NCBI GenBank assembly: GCA_016295795.1
Contig: JAEDKN010000034.1
Span: forward strand, 1-11,142
From: Bacilli bacterium
GTDB taxonomy: Bacteria; Bacillota_I; Bacilli_A; RF39; UBA660
Direction of reading: 5' to 3'
DNA: 11,142 nucleotides
Shown: one piece after another, positions 7,818 to 11,142 of the stretch
How the letters are laid out: every line of letters begins with the position of its first letter
How positions within the stretch are numbered: position 1 is the stretch's first letter
Translations under genes and position numbers: made by a program
Notes under the pieces: generated by a model
Told to the model about the DNA's origin: nothing
Database searches by the model: none
What the model saw: the letters and a program-made list of their open reading frames with translations, nothing else

Positions 7818-9279
7818 TTTCTCTCATCCCTATTTTTTTCTTTTTTACTTTATATTTAGTTGGATCATCTAAAGTTTCCTCAGTTATTTCGACCTCACAA
7901 TCACTAATCAATCCATCTGCAATATCGCATCTAATTTGCTCTAATGAGGAAGTAACAACTGATTTTAATGAACTTGCCCCTCCTTTTAATTTTTGAGCTT
8001 TCTCAGCAATCATCTCAAGTGTTTCATCTTGATAAGTCAAAGTTACATTATCAATTTCAAGAAGTGCTTTTTCCCATACTTTTAAATTACTAATTTCAGA
8101 AGTTGCAAGTATTTGTTTAAGTGCTTCTTTATCTAGGTTATTCATCTGAATTATTATAGAAATTCTTCTAAGCAGTTCTGCTTCAATTCCACCCTTTTCA
8201 TTTAAATCTTTAGGAGTTACTAAACTTTTTTTATCTTCCTCTTTTGAGTCTTTTGAACCAAAACCCATAGGGTTTTTAACATTATTTAGTTCATCAATAA
8301 TATTTTGGAATGCCCCACCTAATACGAAAGTTATTTTTGAAGTATCGATAGTAACATAGTGATCTCTTTCCACTTCAATTGAATATTCTTGACCATCTAA
8401 TAATCCTAACAACTCTTGTTGAACATCTTTTGTTCTTACGCCACTTGTATTAGAATCTTTTACCCCAAGTTTATCAAATTCATCAATGAATACTATTCCT
8501 CTTTCAGTAAGTTCTTTGTTCTTCCCTGATTCAATATATAAATCTTTTAATATTTCTAGGACAGAATTTCCAACATAACCTGTTGTACTATATTTAGTAG
8601 CATCCTTAATAATAAATGGAGTTTCGATTATTTTAGATAAACTTCTACACATTTCCGTTTTTCCAGTCCCTGTTGATCCTATAATTAATAGATTAACTTT
8701 AAGTCCTTCAAAACTTCCATACTTCTGATTAGAAAAAACTGCACTTACAAATGATTCAACTTGACTATCTTGGGCAACTACACGCTTTTTCATCAACTCT
8801 ACAACTTCTCTTCTAGAAAGGTTAGAAGCCTCTTTTTTTTCTGTTTTTGGAGTTTCTTCCTTAAACTTCATTGGTTTAGACATATCTATTTGCATAACAT
8901 TTTCATCTTTATCTACTGCATAAAAACTAGTTACTATACTATTGTCTTTACATGTATATTTACAATAAAAATTATAAGCTTTAAGCGCAAAGAAATATTT
9001 ATACATAAAGTCATTTGCGGCTTCTTCAAAAGAAGAGGCATCCATTTCTTTAAGAGTAGTTATATTTACCGGAAATCCACAAAAGTAAGTTGTTTCGGGA
9101 TCTGGATAAATACAGAAATCTTCGATTAAAGGAATTTCATTTCCTTTTCTATTTTTAAAAATTCCTCTTTCGGTATCATACTTTCCTATACAAAATCCTA
9201 TAGGTATTACTTTAAATGTAGAGTCAACATCTCGAATTATTTCAAAACGAATTGCTCCCCAATCATATTCGTACTTCAT
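7792..9279 (-). CDS. ClpX-type AAA+ unfoldase with an unrecognised N-terminal domain
   Basis: 495 residues, against about 420 for ClpX. The core (about 155-470) is ClpX-like in order: Walker A GSTGTGKT (201-208), pore-1 loop GYVG (234-237), Walker B IVFIDEFDK (262-270), LLGLLDG (290-296), an ERDH segment (304-307) where ClpX has its RKH loop, DTSK and GGAF (321-324), MGFG (338-341) where ClpX has the ClpP-binding IGF loop, arginine finger R372 in LLRRI, and a small C-terminal domain with GGASSLKS (433-440). There is no HslU-type insertion domain. Residues 1-134 replace the C4 zinc-binding domain of ClpX with a sequence I do not recognise, rich in aromatics and with five cysteines (30, 56, 67, 106, 110); a charged linker follows. 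The inferred role is ATP-driven unfolding or remodelling, perhaps with ClpP, with substrate choice set by the new N-domain. The start is fixed by GGGGGA 7 nt upstream and by the promoter; the open frame extending to 9357 lies upstream of that promoter. It ends inside queH. Confidence 0.85.
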   Translation of the reverse strand: MKYEYDWGAIRFEIIRDVDSTFKVIPIGFCIGKYDTERGIFKNRKGNEIPLIEDFCIYPDPETTYFCGFPVNITTLKEMDASSFEEAANDFMYKYFFALKAYNFYCKYTCKDNSIVTSFYAVDKDENVMQIDMSKPMKFKEETPKTEKKEASNLSRREVVELMKKRVVAQDSQVESFVSAVFSNQKYGSFEGLKVNLLIIGSTGTGKTEMCRSLSKIIETPFIIKDATKYSTTGYVGNSVLEILKDLYIESGKNKELTERGIVFIDEFDKLGVKDSNTSGVRTKDVQQELLGLLDGQEYSIEVERDHYVTIDTSKITFVLGGAFQNIIDELNNVKNPMGFGSKDSKEEDKKSLVTPKDLNEKGGIEAELLRRISIIIQMNNLDKEALKQILATSEISNLKVWEKALLEIDNVTLTYQDETLEMIAEKAQKLKGGASSLKSVVTSSLEQIRCDIADGLISDCEVEITEETLDDPTKYKVKKKKIGMRENELSAFNG

Positions 9280-9286
9280 TTTATTT

Positions 9287-9292
9287 TCCCCC
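9287..9292 (-). promoter_or_regulatory. ribosome binding site of the ClpX-like gene (decides the start)
   Basis: GGGGGA ends 7 nt before the ATG at 9279. It overlaps the alternative ATG at 9294, which would itself lie only about 6 nt from the predicted transcript start. MKYEYDWG is therefore the N-terminus. Confidence 0.75.
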
Positions 9293-9306
9293 ATTAATTG
9301 AGCTCT

Positions 9307-9335
9307 ATTATAACAAATTGTAATGTTTCTATCAA
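9307..9335 (-). promoter_or_regulatory. sigma-A type promoter of the clpX-like/queH unit
   Basis: The minus strand has -35 TTGATA (9335-9330, 5 of 6 to consensus), a 17-bp spacer, and -10 TATAAT (9312-9307, perfect) with an extended TGn just before it. Transcription should begin near 9300, about 21 nt before the ATG. It lies directly after the rpmF terminator, so this unit is transcribed on its own. The near-consensus match suggests strong constitutive expression, and I see no clear operator. Confidence 0.85.
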
Positions 9336-9345
9336 GTATTAAAGC

Positions 9346-9379
9346 AAAAGAAAACAAAGATTAATCAAATAACCTTTGT
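9346..9379 (-). terminator. rho-independent terminator after rpmF
   Basis: On the minus strand ACAAAGGTTA (9379-9370), a 6-nt loop TTTGAT and TAATCTTTGT (9363-9354) form a 10-bp stem with one G-T pair, followed by TTTCTTTT. It starts 2 nt after the rpmF stop codon and separates yceD-rpmF from the clpX-like unit. Confidence 0.8.
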
Positions 9380-9381
9380 AT

Positions 9382-9579
9382 TTATTTTTCTGATTTAGTT
9401 TCTTCTTTATTTGTAGTAACTTTTTTACCTTTATAATTTCCACATGCTTTACATACACGGTGAGGCTTAATTGTTGCGCCACATTGTGTACATTTTGTAG
9501 TACCTACAACTTCTAAAGCATTATGACTTCTTCTCATTCTTTTTCTAGTCTTTGAAACTTTTCTAAATGGTACAGCCAT
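9382..9579 (-). CDS. rpmF: 50S ribosomal protein L32 (bL32), zinc-binding form
   Basis: Structural protein of the large ribosomal subunit. The 65-residue sequence opens with the family signature MAVPFRKVSKTRKRMRRSH and has the four zinc-ribbon cysteines C30, C33, C43 and C46 (CTQC and CKAC). It is thus the zinc-containing form, not the cysteine-free paralogue some Bacillota use under zinc starvation. The lysine/glutamate-rich tail is typical. The start is the ATG at 9579, with AGGAG 8 nt upstream at 9592-9588. An upstream in-frame GTG at 9588 overlaps that site and would add MIK to a highly conserved N-terminus, so it is rejected. It follows yceD by 5 nt, and its ribosome site lies in the last codons of yceD. 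A terminator comes directly after the stop. Confidence 0.97.
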   Translation of the reverse strand: MAVPFRKVSKTRKRMRRSHNALEVVGTTKCTQCGATIKPHRVCKACGNYKGKKVTTNKEETKSEK

Positions 9580-9584
9580 TTTTA

Positions 9585-10049
9585 TCACTCCTCTTTATAT
9601 TTTTCTTTAAGTTCTAGAAAAGGATTATTACTGTTAACCTCTTCCTCGCTAATTAATTTCCAACCATCACCACTATAACTACTCAAATCTTTTACTTCAG
9701 TATATCTAAGTGGGACCTCTAAAACAATATTTTGCCATAAAATTGGAATAATATCAATAGTATTTTTGTCTTTTTGTAAAATTTCTTCAATATTTTCGTC
9801 TATATTTATCAAAAATGGATATGTTACATCTTCTAAACTTATAGAATCTTCTATTATCATTTTACCTTCTACAGTGGCTTCAATAACAAATTCATTACTT
9901 GCATCTTTATAAATTTTACCATTTACAAAAACATCTTTTAAATCCTTGATAGAAGAATTACTTAATAAATCTTTATCAAAATTCACCTCAGAAGAAATTA
10001 AAATTTCATCTTTGACATTAGAATTTAATTCTTCCAAATTTATAAACAT
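9585..10049 (-). CDS. yceD: YceD/DUF177 family protein (23S rRNA accumulation), Bacilli type
   Basis: DUF177 proteins are encoded next to rpmF in most bacteria and are linked to 23S rRNA accumulation and large-subunit assembly; the exact biochemical role is not settled. The 154-residue protein has the expected order: a beta-rich stretch VNGKIYKDASNEFVIEATV, then EDVTYPFLINID, then IDIIPILWQNIVLEVPLRY matching the family's (I/V)D(L/I)xPxxxExxLLxxP segment, and a tail with GWKLISEE and NPFLELKE, the counterpart of the usual DPRL end. It has no cysteine at all, whereas many family members carry CxRC- and CxxC-type motifs. The start is the ATG at 10049 with GGGTGA upstream. A longer frame to 10094 would begin inside the promoter. 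First gene of the yceD-rpmF unit. Confidence 0.88.
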   Translation of the reverse strand: MFINLEELNSNVKDEILISSEVNFDKDLLSNSSIKDLKDVFVNGKIYKDASNEFVIEATVEGKMIIEDSISLEDVTYPFLINIDENIEEILQKDKNTIDIIPILWQNIVLEVPLRYTEVKDLSSYSGDGWKLISEEEVNSNNPFLELKEKYKEE

Positions 10050-10065
10050 AAAATCACCCGAATAA

Positions 10066-10094
10066 AGTATACAGTAAATAACGATAATTTGCAA
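10066..10094 (-). promoter_or_regulatory. sigma-A type promoter of yceD-rpmF
   Basis: The minus strand has -35 TTGCAA (10094-10089, 4 of 6), a 17-bp spacer, and -10 TATACT (10071-10066, 5 of 6). Transcription should begin near 10059, leaving only about 10 nt before the ATG, with the GGGTGA site almost at the 5' end. A perfect 10-bp palindrome ATTTGCAAAT (10087-10096) covers the -35. No terminator separates it from the gene upstream, so readthrough is also possible. Confidence 0.6.
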
Positions 10095-10097
10095 ATG

Positions 10098-11142
10098 CTA
10101 TAATTGTTTTTTTTCTTCAACAGTTCCTAAAGCTTCGGATCTTATTTGTTCATAATCATCTAACGAAACTCCCTTATATGCATCAATTGTTGCGATACCA
10201 TCCCACAAAAGCTCCCTCATTTTAGCGCCATATTCATCAGGACTATACATAAATCCCGTTTGTGAAAGAGAAAATATTTCAAAGCACTTTTCACTTAAAT
10301 AGTCATAAGCTGTTTGATCCTTAAAATAAATATCGCTTATAGAACTTTGTGAAGCAGTAATATTAAAATCTTTTATTATAGAAGAAACATTATTCATTCT
10401 ATACTTATCAAGATTGTCCCTTCCTAAAACCTGTTCCAATTGTTGTGCTAAAAATATTACAGAAGAAGTATATCCTGTTGAAACATGATGAATTTCTTCA
10501 TATATTTCTTTTACTTCATCATAATCTTTAACATTCAATAATTCTACTAACATTTCTTGAGAAATTGATTCATTTATCATTTCTTCTAAAATAACATGAC
10601 TTTTATTTACCGATCTTAATTCAACAGTATTGCCCTTTCTTTCAAATTCATCAACGGTTTCATACATTCCGTGTTTTGAATAAATTTTATTACCATCTAT
10701 TACATATTTGGGATGCTGCATAGCATAAGCGTGATTAATTTCATGGATAAAATAAGGCATATTGATAGTCGTACCAAACTTTTCTTTATACAAATCAGAA
10801 TGTACACTACCTTTCATGTCTTTAACAACCAACCAGCGAAATTCTCCTAAAATATCCATATTCTCATCATATAAAGTCTCATAAGAGTAAGCTGAACTAG
10901 CTTCAGCACCGCTACCATATGCGCTTTCAGTCTCTATTTCTAAAACATGTTTATTATTATCACCCATAACTTGTCCTCTTATCGAATCAAGTGTTTCTTT
11001 ATTTATATCTTCACATGAAAATATTTTTAAATTTCTAAAAAGCGAGAACACCTCTTCTTTATTCTCTTCACCATATCTTTCTATCATTAACGGAATTGTT
11101 TTTTCTATAGCTATCTTTAATTCATCATCATAAGCATATTTT
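10098..11142 (-). CDS. HExxH metallopeptidase-like protein of unknown family, 5' end outside the window
   Basis: I do not recognise the family. The frame is open through the right edge: 18 more codons precede the first ATG (11087), with no stop and no ribosome site at that ATG, so the true start probably lies beyond 11142. Numbered from that ATG, the protein has HEINH (115-119) after a hydrophobic stretch, the HExxH zinc signature. About 50 residues later comes EEMINESISQEM (168-179), whose glutamates could give the third zinc ligand of a gluzincin-type site. The region before HEINH is serine/alanine/tyrosine-rich (ESAYGSGAEASSAYSYE, 54-70). The part after the motif looks helical and charged. 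No membrane segment is visible; a signal peptide cannot be judged because the N-terminus is missing. A zinc peptidase or a degenerate relative is inferred from the motif alone. The stop lies 3 nt from the -35 of the yceD promoter. Confidence 0.7.
   Translation of the reverse strand, partial: KYAYDDELKIAIEKTIPLMIERYGEENKEEVFSLFRNLKIFSCEDINKETLDSIRGQVMGDNNKHVLEIETESAYGSGAEASSAYSYETLYDENMDILGEFRWLVVKDMKGSVHSDLYKEKFGTTINMPYFIHEINHAYAMQHPKYVIDGNKIYSKHGMYETVDEFERKGNTVELRSVNKSHVILEEMINESISQEMLVELLNVKDYDEVKEIYEEIHHVSTGYTSSVIFLAQQLEQVLGRDNLDKYRMNNVSSIIKDFNITASQSSISDIYFKDQTAYDYLSEKCFEIFSLSQTGFMYSPDEYGAKMRELLWDGIATIDAYKGVSLDDYEQIRSEALGTVEEKKQL

Noticed and set aside
8761..9129. Plus-strand open frame of 122 codons, rich in F, I and Y
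   Set aside because: It is antisense to the N-terminal domain and linker of the ClpX-like gene, and its composition is that of a reversed coding strand. The minus-strand gene has a promoter, a ribosome site and conserved motifs.
7792..9279. Calling the ATPase HslU or plain ClpX
   Set aside because: It lacks the HslU insertion domain and has ClpX-type GYVG and MGFG loops, but it also lacks the ClpX zinc-binding N-domain, so neither name fits without qualification.
9280..9357. N-terminal extension of the ClpX-like protein by 26 residues
   Set aside because: The longer frame would begin upstream of a near-consensus promoter and inside the rpmF terminator region, and it has no ribosome site.
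10050..10094. N-terminal extension of YceD by 15 residues
   Set aside because: The longer frame starts within the -35 of the yceD promoter and has no ribosome site; the ATG at 10049 has GGGTGA and matches the family's usual start.
1..11142. Mycoplasma-type code (TGA read as tryptophan), considered because of the high AT content
   Set aside because: TGA ends yceD and the ClpX-like gene at sensible lengths, and tryptophan is written TGG, for example in the fourth codon of addA.
1..11142. CRISPR arrays, tRNA or rRNA genes, IS elements and long direct repeats
   Set aside because: Reading both strands showed no regularly spaced repeats, cloverleaf-like segments or transposase motifs, and coding regions fill nearly the whole window. 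Short AT-rich repeated words occur throughout but are expected at this composition.

Overview
The window is very AT-rich, and all eight genes I accept lie on the minus strand. Shine-Dalgarno sequences are strong, an AddAB (not RecBCD) recombination nuclease is present, YceD and L32 sit side by side, and queuosine is made through QueH. This points to a low-GC Bacillota, most likely Bacilli, perhaps one of the small-genome lineages near the Mollicutes. TGA ends two genes at sensible family lengths, so the standard bacterial code applies and not the Mycoplasma code. I see no IS elements, phage genes, tRNA, rRNA or CRISPR arrays. Apart from one unusual ClpX-type ATPase and one unassigned metallopeptidase-like gene, the content is housekeeping.

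In transcription order (high to low coordinates), the first gene is a 5'-truncated HExxH protein running off the right edge (10098-11142). It is followed by a promoter (10066-10094), then yceD (DUF177) and rpmF (L32), 5 nt apart and closed by a good terminator (9346-9379). A near-consensus extended -10 promoter (9307-9335) then drives a two-gene unit. Its first gene is a ClpX-type AAA+ unfoldase whose usual zinc-binding N-domain is replaced by about 135 residues I do not recognise. Its second gene is queH, which overlaps the ATPase gene by 26 nt. A terminator at 7184-7210 overlaps the queH stop codon.

The left two thirds is a third unit, addB - addA - ppaC. It has an 8-nt addB/addA overlap, a 13-nt gap before ppaC, and a possible extended -10 promoter just before addB. 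AddA and AddB form the double-strand-break end-processing helicase/nuclease. Both nuclease domains and the AddB iron-sulfur cysteines are intact, but AddB is short and has no Walker A motif. PpaC is a DHH/DHHA2 pyrophosphatase with an inserted CBS-DRTGG-CBS regulatory module. A small inverted repeat at the left edge may be half of the terminator of this unit.

No intergenic stretch exceeds about 105 nt. The most interesting object is the ClpX-like ATPase. It keeps the ClpP-docking, pore and RKH-type loops in recognisable form, but it has a different N-domain and lacks the sensor-2 arginine.
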